From Pseudomonadales bacterium (GTDB lineage: Bacteria; Pseudomonadota; Gammaproteobacteria; Pseudomonadales; Azotimanducaceae): 64,000 bases of DNA. Under the pieces are notes generated by a model that saw only the letters and a list, made by a program, of their open reading frames with translations, was not told where the DNA came from and did no database searches. This document shows, in pieces, positions 52,801 through 61,173 of this stretch. The translations under genes and the position numbers were made by a program. Every line of letters begins with the position of its first letter. Position 1 is the first letter of the stretch. The stretch is from the NCBI GenBank assembly GCA_017642855.1, contig JAEPOO010000002.1:395545-459544 (forward strand), given 5' to 3'.

Positions 52801-53136
52801 ACGGTTCTTCACTTCATCCAGTGCTTTGGCTTCATCTGCACTTTCGAAGAGCTCAACGGACACGGTGCAGATTCCTTCGTTTGCTGTGCTGTTGATCTGC
52901 TTTACGCCTTCGATGCCCTCGAGTTCTTCCTCGATACGAACGCAGACACCCTCTTCAACTTCTTCAGGTGCAGCACCCAGGTAAGGTACGGTGACGCTGA
53001 TGAGTGGCAGATCAATGTCGGGAAAAGATTTGCGCTGCATCTGCGGCAGCGTGACCAGACCCGCCAAAATGATCAGCATCATCAGCAGGTTGGCCGCTAC
53101 GTGGTTCGACGCGAACCAGGCGATGATGGGTTTCAT
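49786..53136 (-). CDS. RND family efflux permease (AcrB/HAE1-like)
   Basis: A 1116-residue RND transporter: 12 helices and two large periplasmic loops. TM4 has the proton-relay pair GILVDDAIVVGE (Asp-Asp), and the first loop RIEEELEGIEGVKQINST. The length and the TetR-MFP-RND order fit a tripartite drug or metabolite pump; an outer-membrane channel is not in the window. The C-terminal stretch is short and polar. Its start overlaps the MFP stop by four bases. Confidence 0.93.
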   Translation of the reverse strand: MKPIIAWFASNHVAANLLMMLIILAGLVTLPQMQRKSFPDIDLPLISVTVPYLGAAPEEVEEGVCVRIEEELEGIEGVKQINSTANEGICTVSVELFESADEAKALDEVKNRVDSIDTFPEETEKPITTLVEPIRNVLDITITGPRDERTLKELAYQVRDDITQLPGVTQASVSNTRPYEISIEVSEESLRRNNLSFDQVARAVRSGSLDLPGGSIKTRAGEILLRTKGQAYWGKEFEELVVTTRSDGTRLYLKDVANVVDGFAETDQGLRFNGKPAALIRVARSGDQDIQYIAQTVKQYVEDVTPRLPEGVELTVWNDDSTFLEDRLNTLLQSGRQGFLMVLILLALFLRPRLAFWVSLGVPVAFLGAIALSNQVGMSIDAISLFGFILVLGILVDDAIVVGESVHSRHQEGGRPLEGAIEGAQRVTIPVTFGVLTTVAAFMPLLFVTGFMGQVMSVIATTVICCLVFSLVESQMILPAHLGHTNVKSPSAEVGLMLIPFVGILLMGIAWDTRSYIAFAIAIASFLFALHLAGYFKGFAERVIVIQSKFARGLESFIDVQFRAAAKSALKARYITVAIALVALMSALAIVASGRLPFSFFPPLASDQVIAKLTMPLGTSAEVTKAGIQQLEASAARVKEQLNTKYSEAPPVIHVLSVFGSQLSGGSGPSSSISAGGGSSNGHLGEVFLQLTPSQTREMKTREVADLWREVNGHIPDAVELKFNSSLFSAGNDIDIQLEGENVEELQLVAEKLRFKLAEYPGVVDITDSFRSGKQEVKLSILPSGESLGLTLGNLAGQVRQAFYGEEAQRIQRGRDDVRVMVRYTEDERRSLGSLDSMRIRTPNGSEVPFATVAEANLGRGFSSIRRADGRRIVNVVADVDRTQITANEVLADLRSGPIQALMAPYPRVTYRLEGAQADQSESIGSLIPNTVVALFVIFALLAIPLKSYIQPLVIMSVIPFAFVGAIWGHLIMKNLGFVPGLAMMSILGLVAANGVVVNSSLVLVHNVNSRRATGEALHDAVLNAAVSRCRPIILTSITTFVGLLPLMLNKSVQAQFLVPMAVSLSFGVLFATVVTLLVVPSGYLILDDLVNLVKRGFSNLGGTQDQSASSPTTSQ

Positions 53137-54287
53137 GATGCGGCCAGTCCCGCTTCGTCGGCAGGTCTCACCTGCATGCCTTCGATCGCGTTGCTGATGG
53201 TGGAAAGACAGATGACATCACCTGCGTTGAATCCACTTTTCACGTAAACGTCTTCGTCGACGATGCGCAGAATTTCAACGTCCCGAAACTGCAGTCGATT
53301 ATCGCTGCTGATGACGTAAACCTGCTCATTGGCCTGCAGTGCAGAGCGAGGCAAAACGAAAACATCATCCACCTGGGTGCCAACGATTTCTGCCTCCACG
53401 AATAGCCCAACGGCGAGTGGCGGTTTGTTGATCTGTTGGTAAGGGGAATCGACCTGAGCAATGACGTTGATCATGCGGGTCTCTGGATCCAGTTCACCCT
53501 CGGTGCGTACCACTTTACCTTCCCATGTATGGTCCGCGCCGGCGAAGCGCGCGCGAAGCATGACGGTTGGTTTCTGGCTGGGATCACCACCGGCCAGTGG
53601 CAGTTCAAGGTAGGCGAGTTCTTCATCGTGAATGGGCAATCTCACTTCTGCGACGTCCGTGGCGTAGAGATTGGCGATTGCCTGGCCTCGCGTCACAAAC
53701 TGGCCGATATCGACCCGCTCGTTTCGAACTCGCCCATCGTAGGGCGCGGTGACCCTTGTGCGTTCCATGTCGCGCTCAGCCCTTGATAACCGCGCCTTGG
53801 CCTCCCGCAATGATGCCTGCGCGAATCTGAGTCGGTTCTGAGCGTCATCTTGTTGCGACTGGCTGGCGGACTGGCGCTTTGCCAGATCCAGCTGTCGTTG
53901 ATAGGCACGGTCGGCATTGTCGAGTTCACTGTTGGCAGATGCCAGACCGGCCCGTGCCTGCTCCAGCGCAACCTCATAGTCCAGGGGATCGATTTCCAGA
54001 AGCACATCGCCTTCCAGGAAGAAGCCACCGGAAACCAGCGAATCTGAGACGCTGATAACGCGTCCTGAAACCTCGGGAATCAGTTCACTCTCAGTGCGTG
54101 GCAGCACGGTTCCGTGGGTTAGGGAGGTCAGCTGAATGGTTTGTGAGTCTGCGCGCCAGGTTCGAACGATCGGGGCATTGTTCGGCGGTGGTAGCTGCTC
54201 CAATTTGGGGCCGGTGGCGACGATCAGGCCAGCGAGTCCGATGCCGACGCCAATTATAACAATTGGCAATAAGAAACCCTTAATCAT
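53133..54287 (-). CDS. RND periplasmic adaptor (membrane fusion protein)
   Basis: A 384-residue HlyD/AcrA-type adaptor: an N-terminal membrane helix (about 5-24), then lipoyl-like and alpha-hairpin parts (ARAGLASANSELDNADRAYQ, LAKRQSASQSQQDDAQNRLR), and the beta-barrel with TAPYDGRVRNERVDIGQFV. There is no lipobox, so it is anchored by the helix. ATG 54287 is chosen because it starts the helix; the longer frame upstream overlaps the TetR gene. It links the RND pump to an outer-membrane channel. Confidence 0.92.
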   Translation of the reverse strand: MIKGFLLPIVIIGVGIGLAGLIVATGPKLEQLPPPNNAPIVRTWRADSQTIQLTSLTHGTVLPRTESELIPEVSGRVISVSDSLVSGGFFLEGDVLLEIDPLDYEVALEQARAGLASANSELDNADRAYQRQLDLAKRQSASQSQQDDAQNRLRFAQASLREAKARLSRAERDMERTRVTAPYDGRVRNERVDIGQFVTRGQAIANLYATDVAEVRLPIHDEELAYLELPLAGGDPSQKPTVMLRARFAGADHTWEGKVVRTEGELDPETRMINVIAQVDSPYQQINKPPLAVGLFVEAEIVGTQVDDVFVLPRSALQANEQVYVISSDNRLQFRDVEILRIVDEDVYVKSGFNAGDVICLSTISNAIEGMQVRPADEAGLAAS

Positions 54288-54921
54288 AGACTTTTCCGTT
54301 ATCAGTGTGCGCCATTCCTGCCTGCACGAAGTTAATGAGGCGAGGGACACCGGAGGTGAATGTGTCGTGTGTAGATTCACTGCCCAGCGGGGCATGCATC
54401 TGGAGTAGGTGGATCATCGAGCCGATCATGAAATGAAAACGCCAGCGCAATTCTTCATGGGATAATTCAGGTAGAACCTGACGGAGTGCTCCGTGGAATG
54501 CCCCGGCAACTTCCAGGAAAGCTTCTTCGAGAATCGGGCGGGTCAGCGACGCCGGTTCCCCGTGCATGCGTCCAACCAGCGCCGGTATCCCCGGGTCGAC
54601 ATGACGCAGTGGTTCGAAAAAGCATTCTAGTACCAATCGAATAGTTAGTTTGCGCTTACCTACCTGCACTTCCTTTTGCAACCTGGACAAGCGCTGCAGT
54701 CGCTCCTCGTTAATGGGTTGTACCCGGCGTTGGAATACCGCCGAAAACAGGCCTTTCTTGGAGCCGAAATGGTAGTTGGTGGCGGCCAGGTTGACGCCGG
54801 CTTCCGTGGCGATCGCTCGCACAGACGTGCCCGCAAAACCATGCTCAATAAAGAGGGTTTCCGCTGCATCCAGGATGCGATCCCGGGTGCTGACTGACGT
54901 TTCTGTATCAGCGACGCTCAT
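54280..54921 (-). CDS. TetR family regulator of the RND operon
   Basis: A 213-residue regulator: N-terminal helix-turn-helix (TRDRILDAAETLFIEHG, TSVRAIATEAGVNLAATNYH, FGSKKGLFSAVF) and a C-terminal ligand domain (about 75-213) with PELSHEELRWRFHFMIG. ATG 54921 has AGGA just upstream. It is the first gene of the TetR-MFP-RND operon, overlapping the adaptor by 8 bp. It probably represses its own operon through the palindromes at 54958 and 55018. Confidence 0.9.
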   Translation of the reverse strand: MSVADTETSVSTRDRILDAAETLFIEHGFAGTSVRAIATEAGVNLAATNYHFGSKKGLFSAVFQRRVQPINEERLQRLSRLQKEVQVGKRKLTIRLVLECFFEPLRHVDPGIPALVGRMHGEPASLTRPILEEAFLEVAGAFHGALRQVLPELSHEELRWRFHFMIGSMIHLLQMHAPLGSESTHDTFTSGVPRLINFVQAGMAHTDNGKVYD

Positions 54922-54957
54922 GTTCCTATCCGCGATGACAAATGCTTTCTGACGTAC

Positions 54958-54971
54958 CAAACGAACGTTTG
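54958..54971. promoter_or_regulatory. TetR-type operator 1
   Basis: CAAACG-AA-CGTTTG, an inverted repeat with perfect 6 bp arms and a 2 bp spacer, 37 bp upstream of the TetR start. The 12-mer ACGAACGTTTGA in it recurs exactly at 55018-55029. Confidence 0.55.
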
Positions 54972-55017
54972 AACTTTCATGTTAACAGCGCACACATCGG
55001 TTGCAAGTGAGGGTTAT

Positions 55018-55029
55018 ACGAACGTTTGA
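55018..55029. promoter_or_regulatory. TetR-type operator 2
   Basis: The 12-mer ACGAACGTTTGA is an exact repeat of operator 1, 57 bp upstream of it, and contains the palindromic ACG-AA-CGT core. Two copies in the same orientation upstream of the TetR gene suggest cooperative repression. Confidence 0.5.
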
Positions 55030-55059
55030 GAAGCCTTAGATGAGCCCGCTACAGTTTTT

Positions 55060-55959
55060 TTAGTTGCTCTGGAGCAGTGGTGCGAGCTGGTCGTGTGAGT
55101 CAGGCACAAATTCGGTGAGTTGTACTCGCTCGATACCCCATGCGCCAAGTTGCTCGAGCGAGGCTGCGACGTCCTCTGGATGCCCCATGAAGTTTCCGAG
55201 ATAGCCATTACCCATGGCCGCTTTCATTTGGCTGACCACCTCGTTCTCACCGGCAGCGATCAACAGGAAAATACCGATTGGGATGTCGTCACTGACGGCA
55301 CGAACCCGATCGATGTTCTGACGGACCTCATCCTCAGTCACCGTTGCCATCAAACCCAGGTCCACCGCACCGCCACGGGTAGAGCGTGCGCTGGCTTTGA
55401 TCTCGATACGGTTGACCAGCGGTGTGATCTCACGGATGCCGCGTGGACCTCCGGCAGAACCCACCAGCGGTGGTGGTGAGTTGAGCACAGGACCGACCTT
55501 CTCGTCGCCACTGATGTCGATCTGGTAGTAGTCACCCTGAAACTGGCATTGGTTCGTCGTTAAGAGTTCCCTGGCAATGTGCATCGCCTCGATGTATCGA
55601 CTCATCCGTTCCCCGGGGGGTGGGTAGTGCATGCCGATGGCGCGCATTTCTGCCTCGGCCCATCCGGCGCCTAGCCCTGCTTCGAAACGCCCTTTGGCGG
55701 CCTGTTGAACAGAGAGCGCACCTTGCGCGAATTCAACCGGCGATCGGAACAGGTTGTTACAGAAGGATGACGTGATTTTGATCCGACCGGTCGCACAAGC
55801 CATCTGCGTTGCCGCGACGAAAACGTGCGGATACAGATGATTGGAGACCCAGAAATGGTCTGATGCGCAGATACCATCCCAACCCGCGGCTTCCATTTCC
55901 TCAGCCCAGACATCCGGTTCATGGAATCGGCCGCCCGGCATGTTGACGAAGTATTCCAA
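55060..55959 (-). CDS. LLM class flavin-dependent oxidoreductase
   Basis: A 299-residue luciferase-like protein: EEMEAAGWDGICASDHFWVS, VFVAATQMACATGRIKI, NNLFRSPVEFAQGALSVQ and GLGAGWAEAEMRAIG. It starts at TTG 55959 with AGGAG 6 nt upstream; there is no ATG before the conserved region. Its end lies 30 bp before the TetR operator region, and it diverges from the 2OG oxygenase gene. The substrate is unknown. Confidence 0.85.
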   Translation of the reverse strand: MEYFVNMPGGRFHEPDVWAEEMEAAGWDGICASDHFWVSNHLYPHVFVAATQMACATGRIKITSSFCNNLFRSPVEFAQGALSVQQAAKGRFEAGLGAGWAEAEMRAIGMHYPPPGERMSRYIEAMHIARELLTTNQCQFQGDYYQIDISGDEKVGPVLNSPPPLVGSAGGPRGIREITPLVNRIEIKASARSTRGGAVDLGLMATVTEDEVRQNIDRVRAVSDDIPIGIFLLIAAGENEVVSQMKAAMGNGYLGNFMGHPEDVAASLEQLGAWGIERVQLTEFVPDSHDQLAPLLQSN

Positions 55960-56026
55960 CAGTTGCTCCTGATCCTTGCTTTAGACGATGATGTCACAAC
56001 TCGAATCCCGATAAAAAAGGCATGTC

Positions 56027-56974
56027 ATGCAGATACCTGTCATCGATCTTGAACAGGCAGAGACGGACGTTTCGGTTCTTGAACCATTGGATCAGGCTTG
56101 CCGTGACCATGGGTTCTTCCTGTTACGAAACCATGGCATGGATAAACCCATCGAACGTATGTGGCAGGCTGCAGAAAAGTTTTTCTCACAATCATCAGAA
56201 GTAAAACGACAGGTCTTGCGCACCGAAGATATTCCTCTGGGTTACTACGATCGTGAACTGACGAAGCGAAAACGTGACCTGAAAGAAGTCTTTGATTATA
56301 TGCAGCCGCGAGCAGATGGATCTGATGTGAATCAATGGCCGGAAGATCAGGTGTTTCAGGATGCACTCACCGGCTTTTTTGATGCCGCAACGGCGGTTGC
56401 AGAACGCACGCTCAACCTTGTTTATCGCGCGATCGCCGGCGACGGCGTCGATTTGAGCTTACTACCCGAAGGTTCCGGTCGAACCAGTACCGTGCGATTA
56501 AACTACTACCCCGTCAGCGATCCTCTGGATGATGAAGAAAGGCAGAGCGTCGCGGATCTTGGTGACATGGCTTTGCATCACCACACAGATCCCGGTGTGT
56601 TAACGCTGCTTCTCCAGGATATGACTGGCGGTTTACAGACTCACTCGAAAGAAGATGGCTGGATTGATGTGCCGCCCGATGCAGGCACCATCGTTGTGAA
56701 CCTGGGTGATTCGCTTCAGGTATGGACGAACGATATCTATCGCGCAGCGGTACATCGGGTGCTGCCGATGCGAGGCTCAGGCAGATACAGCACACCCTAC
56801 TTTTTTAATCCAACCAGCGATGCCATGCTCGAACCGCTGCCACCACTGTCATCGGAACAGCCCAGGTACGAGAGTTTTACCTGGCGTGAATACATCAAGG
56901 GTCGTGTGGATGACAACTACACGGATCTGGGTGAAGACGATATTCAGATTGATCGCTATCGGAAGGCGAGCTAG
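56027..56974 (+). CDS. isopenicillin N synthase-like 2-oxoglutarate/Fe(II) dioxygenase
   Basis: A 315-residue oxygenase: PVIDLEQAETDV and HGFFLLRNHGM at the N-terminus, the iron site His186-x-Asp188 with His243, and the co-substrate motif Arg253-x-Ser255 (GRYSTPYFF). This is the isopenicillin N synthase/flavonol synthase family; many bacterial members hydroxylate small molecules. It is a single gene; its end overlaps the convergent 3-hydroxyacyl-CoA dehydrogenase by four bases. Confidence 0.9.
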   Translation: MQIPVIDLEQAETDVSVLEPLDQACRDHGFFLLRNHGMDKPIERMWQAAEKFFSQSSEVKRQVLRTEDIPLGYYDRELTKRKRDLKEVFDYMQPRADGSDVNQWPEDQVFQDALTGFFDAATAVAERTLNLVYRAIAGDGVDLSLLPEGSGRTSTVRLNYYPVSDPLDDEERQSVADLGDMALHHHTDPGVLTLLLQDMTGGLQTHSKEDGWIDVPPDAGTIVVNLGDSLQVWTNDIYRAAVHRVLPMRGSGRYSTPYFFNPTSDAMLEPLPPLSSEQPRYESFTWREYIKGRVDDNYTDLGEDDIQIDRYRKAS

Positions 56975-57945
56975 CGACAGCTGTTCAGATAAATGCTGAT
57001 CAGCTCGTCTTTGACGGTTGGCGTCAGGATCTCCAGCCACTCAGCTGAAGACTTTTCGTAACCGAGTGCCTGCACGCAAATCTCGTGCAGATCATCACGG
57101 CTACACAGGTTCTGATCGAGAATGTCTTTGCCCGGGAAGATCATCGCGCCTCGAAGCCGTCTCACCACCTCTGATGTCACTTCTTTATTGGCCTCACCAG
57201 GTTCATCGATTTCCCAGGGTTCCTGTTGCGCCTGCAGTTGCTCGGCGGATGCGTAGCCTTCACCGAGCACGGCAAGATGTCGACTGGCCGCTGCCATGAC
57301 CGGCAAACCAACCAGATTCATCACGGCAAAAGGACCTAGACCCACGCCCAGTTTGGTCGTTGCGATCTTGTCGATCTCACCAGGCGTCGCGATCTTGAGA
57401 CATCGCGCTGCTTCATTGATGTAAGGCAGTGACTGCCTGTTCAACACAAAACACGGTGTGTCTGCACAGCGTATCGCGAGTTTATTGGCCTGGTTCATCC
57501 ATTGGTGAACACCTTCGGCAATAGATATGTCAGACAACTCTGAGGCGATAATCTCAACAACAGGATTCATGTCTGCTGGGTTGTTGTAGTGCACCCCAAT
57601 AAATCTGTTGGGAGATTCGATAGATTGAGCGAGATCTTTGATCAATAAAGAACTGGTGTTGGAGGCAACAATACAATCTTCACCGACGATGTGCGATATG
57701 GCTTTCAGGACGTCAAGTTTCACGTCCAGGTCCTCGAACACCGCTTCGATCACAAAGTCTCTGTCTGAAATAGCTTTGAGCTCGTTGCTGAAACTTAGAT
57801 CTTTGTTTTCTTCCATGCCGCGTGCTTTCTCCAGTTGTTCAAGAGAAGCATCAATCACCAGAACGTCGATGTGCTGTGAAGACAGATGACGTGCGATACC
57901 GGTACCCATAAGACCGGCACCGACGACGGCGGCTTTACTGATCAT
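56971..57945 (-). CDS. 3-hydroxyacyl-CoA dehydrogenase
   Basis: A 324-residue enzyme: the NAD-binding KAAVVGAGLMGTGIARHLSS at the N-terminus, DFVIEAVFEDLDVKLDVL, ASNTSSLLIKDLAQ and FIGVHYNNPADMNPVVEII with the catalytic His and Glu region. ATG 57945 follows the SDR stop by two bases. It oxidises an L-3-hydroxyacyl-CoA, a beta-oxidation step. It is a stand-alone HAD, without the hydratase domain of FadB. Confidence 0.9.
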   Translation of the reverse strand: MISKAAVVGAGLMGTGIARHLSSQHIDVLVIDASLEQLEKARGMEENKDLSFSNELKAISDRDFVIEAVFEDLDVKLDVLKAISHIVGEDCIVASNTSSLLIKDLAQSIESPNRFIGVHYNNPADMNPVVEIIASELSDISIAEGVHQWMNQANKLAIRCADTPCFVLNRQSLPYINEAARCLKIATPGEIDKIATTKLGVGLGPFAVMNLVGLPVMAAASRHLAVLGEGYASAEQLQAQQEPWEIDEPGEANKEVTSEVVRRLRGAMIFPGKDILDQNLCSRDDLHEICVQALGYEKSSAEWLEILTPTVKDELISIYLNSCR

Positions 57946-57947
57946 CC

Positions 57948-58697
57948 TTACCAGCCGGGACGGACAGACAGTCCGCAATCGATCGTAAGCACAGTGCCTG
58001 AAATCGACGAGGCATTGTCACTGGCCAGGAAGACTACGGAAGAAGCGATGTCCTCTGGGTCCACTAGCCGGCCCAGGGGCGCCGCAGCTTTCCAGGCGCC
58101 GACGCCTTCAGGCCATCCTTCTTCTATGCCATCTCGATGAATGAGACCGGGTGCCACTGCGTTGACCCGGATGCCCAGAGGACCGAACTCCAGTGCTGCA
58201 GCCTGGGTCAGCATTTCTAGACCAGCTTTCGACGTGGAATAGTGTGCGTGTCCGAATGCCGGTCTGGAACCTTCGATGGAAGACACGTTGATCACAGACC
58301 CGGCGTTTCCTTGTGCGGCAAAATGCTGAATCAGTTTCATGGGCGCTTGAACATTGGCCTGTTGTGTATTGGCCCATTGATCATTGGACAGGTTTGCGAG
58401 GTCTTCCACGTTTTGTGACTCTGCCGCTGCGCAGTTTACCAGGATGATGATCTCACCCATTACCGCAATGGCATCGGCGAACAACTTATCAACGCTGTTT
58501 GCATCTCCCATGTCTGCCTGCAAGACGGCGGTTTTATTTGCGCAATCCGAAGCGATCGTTTCCGCACCTGCCTGGTTACCATGGTACTGCAGCACGACAT
58601 TGGCTCCGCTGGCATCCAGTGCTTTCACAATGAACGGACCAAGCCCGCTGCTTGCGCCTGTCACCAGTGCATTTTTTCCCGAGAGTGATAACTGCAT
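57948..58697 (-). CDS. short-chain dehydrogenase/reductase
   Basis: A 249-residue SDR: SGKNALVTGASSGLGPF, ILVNCAAAES (an NAG variant with Cys-Ala-Ala), the catalytic YSTSK near residue 153, and TVLTIDCGLSVRPGW at the end. ATG 58697 is preferred; AGGA lies about 10 nt upstream, with TTG 58706 as alternative. The NAG motif is altered, which is uncommon but known. It is followed directly by the 3-hydroxyacyl-CoA dehydrogenase. Confidence 0.86.
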   Translation of the reverse strand: MQLSLSGKNALVTGASSGLGPFIVKALDASGANVVLQYHGNQAGAETIASDCANKTAVLQADMGDANSVDKLFADAIAVMGEIIILVNCAAAESQNVEDLANLSNDQWANTQQANVQAPMKLIQHFAAQGNAGSVINVSSIEGSRPAFGHAHYSTSKAGLEMLTQAAALEFGPLGIRVNAVAPGLIHRDGIEEGWPEGVGAWKAAAPLGRLVDPEDIASSVVFLASDNASSISGTVLTIDCGLSVRPGW

Positions 58698-58756
58698 GTC
58701 TGCCAAGTCCTGTCCGCCAGATGATGTCCGATCATAACACTGGTATTGTCAGCGCC

Positions 58757-59161
58757 ATGTCTGAGAAAAAGTCTATGAATCAAAAACCAAAGTCAGAGTC
58801 TGAATACTTTGTTGAAGCTACCGGTTTGGAGTTCTGGACCGATGAGCGTTGTTACATCACCGAGTTGTGCAACACGGACAAGTTGGCCGAGAGTTCGCTC
58901 GCCATTGCCCGGGTTGAGGCGGGCGTCACCACGCAGCTGCATGCCCTGACGGGACTCACTGAAACCTATATCGTGATAGAAGGTTCTGGTCAAATGGAAG
59001 TGGCTGATGAGACTTTCGAGATTAATCCTGGGGACCAGGTGGTCATTCCTCCAGGTGTCCCTCAGCGCGTCACCGCACTTAATGACCAACAGCTTCGCTT
59101 TTATTGTCTTTGCACACCTCGATTCTATCCAGAGAGTTACGTCAATCTCGAGGACGAATAG
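58757..59161 (+). CDS. cupin domain protein
   Basis: A 134-residue single-domain cupin: motif 1 VTTQLHALTGLTETYIVIEG and motif 2 EINPGDQVVIPPGVPQRV. The first metal motif has a single His, so metal binding is plausible but not certain. The start may be ATG 58757 or 58775 (better ribosome-binding sequence GAGAAAAAG). A TPR gene follows 2 bp after its stop. Confidence 0.8.
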   Translation: MSEKKSMNQKPKSESEYFVEATGLEFWTDERCYITELCNTDKLAESSLAIARVEAGVTTQLHALTGLTETYIVIEGSGQMEVADETFEINPGDQVVIPPGVPQRVTALNDQQLRFYCLCTPRFYPESYVNLEDE

Positions 59162-59163
59162 AC

Positions 59164-59481
59164 ATGGCGATGATCGATAACCTGGAGAAGATGCTCGCCA
59201 CAGGGCGTGATGATGCAATGCTCAGGTTTGGCTTAGGCAGCGCCTACTTTAATGAAAAACAATTCGACAAAGCCATCGAGCATCTATCAGCCTGCCTTGA
59301 ACACGATGAGACTTACTCCGCCGCCTACAAGCTGCTCGGCAAAGCCTACTATCAGCAGGAAAGGTATTCGGAGGCAGTGGAAATATTTGAGCGAGGTTTG
59401 CCTGTCGCGCAAGCCTCGGGTGACAAGCAATCGCAGAAAGAGATCGAAGTTTTTCTCGCGAAAGCCGAAAGACAAAAGTAG
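59164..59481 (+). CDS. small TPR protein
   Basis: A 105-residue protein with about two and a half TPR units: MLRFGLGSAYFNEKQFDKAIE, YSAAYKLLGKAYYQQERYSE and AVEIFERGLPVA. TPRs mediate protein contacts. It is coupled to the cupin gene (start 2 bp after the stop) and precedes the thioesterase by 16 bp. Confidence 0.82.
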   Translation: MAMIDNLEKMLATGRDDAMLRFGLGSAYFNEKQFDKAIEHLSACLEHDETYSAAYKLLGKAYYQQERYSEAVEIFERGLPVAQASGDKQSQKEIEVFLAKAERQK

Positions 59482-59497
59482 AGAAGTAAACGGATAA

Positions 59498-60298
59498 ATG
59501 AGCTACCAATTTGATCAAGACACCCAGCTGCAACAGGTGGGTGAACATCAGTTCAAGGGAACCGTCAGCGCTGGTTGGAACATTGGTGATAACCCGAACG
59601 GTGGTTATCTCGTTTCGTTAGTGAGCGCGGCGATTGCGGACTGCCTGCCTCATCCTGATCCCCTCTCTTTTACGACGCACTTTTTAAGGCCTGGTGTTGG
59701 TGGCGGCGAATTTCACATTGATGTCGACGTGGTGCGTGTAGGCAGAACGTTAAGCACGGTCAGGGCGCGCCTGACACAGGAAGGTAAAACTCGTCTTGAG
59801 GTGATGGCGGCCTACGGTGACTTATCGACACCGGCAGGTGTCAGCGCGGACATGACACTGGAAGCGCCGGAAATGCCGGAACCGGAACGCTGCATACCCC
59901 GAACCGGTGAGTTACAGAATATTGATATTGCCCTCGTTAACAAACTGGATGTCATGCTGCATCCTGAGCTCGCCAGACCCGGTGAGTCTGAAGTGCCCGA
60001 AATTGCAGGCTGGATTAGATTTCCAGATGGTCGTGAGCCTGATGCCCGCGCGATGTTGTTGTTCTGCGATACATTTCCGCCATCCCCGTTTGGTGTTCTT
60101 GGAGTTGTTGGCTGGGTGCCAACCATCGAGCTGACGGTTCATGTAAGGCGTAGACCCGCGCCTGGCTGGGTGCAGGCAAGATTTGTTACCGACGATCTGA
60201 ATGATGGACGAATGGTTGAAACCGGATGCCTGTGGGATTCAACGGGTCAGCTGGTTGCGCAGAGTCGCCAGATCGGCCTGGTCATGCGGCGCGATTAG
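59498..60298 (+). CDS. thioesterase family protein (double hotdog)
   Basis: A 266-residue protein: VSAGWNIGDNPNGGYLVSLV, FTTHFLRPGVGGGEFHIDVD and GRTLSTVRARLTQ are hotdog motifs of TesB-like acyl-CoA thioesterases; the second half (LTVHVRRRPAPGWVQARF) repeats the fold. It ends the cupin-TPR-thioesterase operon. Its stop is within the tandem repeat that converges on the nucleoside phosphorylase. Confidence 0.85.
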   Translation: MSYQFDQDTQLQQVGEHQFKGTVSAGWNIGDNPNGGYLVSLVSAAIADCLPHPDPLSFTTHFLRPGVGGGEFHIDVDVVRVGRTLSTVRARLTQEGKTRLEVMAAYGDLSTPAGVSADMTLEAPEMPEPERCIPRTGELQNIDIALVNKLDVMLHPELARPGESEVPEIAGWIRFPDGREPDARAMLLFCDTFPPSPFGVLGVVGWVPTIELTVHVRRRPAPGWVQARFVTDDLNDGRMVETGCLWDSTGQLVAQSRQIGLVMRRD

Positions 60299-60366
60299 TC
60301 AGCTAGGAAATAAGAGCCGTCAGCTAAGAAACAAGAGCCGTCAGCTAAGAAACAAGAGCCGTCAGC
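60298..60366. repeat. 21 bp tandem repeat containing stop codons
   Basis: Three copies of a 21 bp unit (60298-60318, 60319-60339, 60340-60360) plus 6 bp of a fourth. On the minus strand each unit is the last seven codons of the nucleoside phosphorylase, LTALVS and a stop (the outer copy LTALIS). Copies 2 and 3 are identical; copy 1 differs by two bases. Confidence 0.92.
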
Positions 60367-61073
60367 GCAATTTGCAGGCTATCGGCGACGGCTTTTTTCA
60401 CACTGTCCTGGTGCGGGTCATAGGTCTCCATGGAGCCATCATCCTGGGCCAGCGGATTACCATCGATCGCAACCACCGCTGCGGTTTCCACACCGTGAAG
60501 ACTACAAATTACAAAGAGGGTGGCCACTTCCATTTCTACTGCGGTGACGCCAGCACGTTGCCAGAGTGGCAAATCGCTGCCTAAGACTTCGTGGGGATAG
60601 AACATGTCGGAAGTGAGCAGAAGCCCTTCGTGTGCCTCAATTCCGAGTGAAGCGGCGGCATTGTGCATAGCGATGATCAGGTCAGGCGTTGCGATCGCCG
60701 GGTAACCCAATGGCACAAGTTTTGGTGATAACCCGTCTTCTCGAACGGCGCCGGTTGCAATGACCACATCTCCGGCAGTGACATCGTCCTGCATGCCTCC
60801 CGCGGAACCCGACCGAATGATGCGTCTGGCGCCTGACTGACAAATTTCTTCGAAGCAGGCACCGGCGCCGGCAGAACCTACACCATGTGAAATGGCGCCA
60901 ATCTCCTGGCCGTGATAGGTGCCTCTAAGCGTTCGGTACTCCCGATTGTGAGCGACTTCTTTCACGTCACTCAGAGATTCAGCGACAACATCGAGGCGAT
61001 TCGGATCGCCGACGACCAGTACTCGATCGGGAATATTGTCTGAATCTGTTTTCAGAATTGGTAGAAATGCCAT
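60345..61073 (-). CDS. udp: uridine phosphorylase/nucleoside phosphorylase
   Basis: A 242-residue phosphorylase: VLVVGDPNRLDVVAESL, ISHGVGSAGAGACFEE, RIIRSGSAGGMQDDV (phosphate-binding region) and VTAVEMEVATLF (ribose-binding Glu-Met-Glu). It is a uridine phosphorylase-type NP-I enzyme, possibly with broad purine/pyrimidine specificity. The last 21 bp including the stop are tandemly repeated downstream. It diverges from the SDR at 61174 over 100 bp. Confidence 0.88.
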   Translation of the reverse strand: MAFLPILKTDSDNIPDRVLVVGDPNRLDVVAESLSDVKEVAHNREYRTLRGTYHGQEIGAISHGVGSAGAGACFEEICQSGARRIIRSGSAGGMQDDVTAGDVVIATGAVREDGLSPKLVPLGYPAIATPDLIIAMHNAAASLGIEAHEGLLLTSDMFYPHEVLGSDLPLWQRAGVTAVEMEVATLFVICSLHGVETAAVVAIDGNPLAQDDGSMETYDPHQDSVKKAVADSLQIALTALVS

Positions 61074-61173
61074 TGGGTTCTCTCTTACTGAGTTGTTGGT
61101 GCATCAGCAGGATGAAGATATCACACCGTGCGTGGTATGTTGGTGATCTGCAGGTGCGGCACAGGAGGGAAAA

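Noticed and set aside
60298..60366. Repeat considered as a mobile-element end or attachment site.
   Set aside because: It is a direct tandem copy of coding sequence; no integrase or transposase is nearby.
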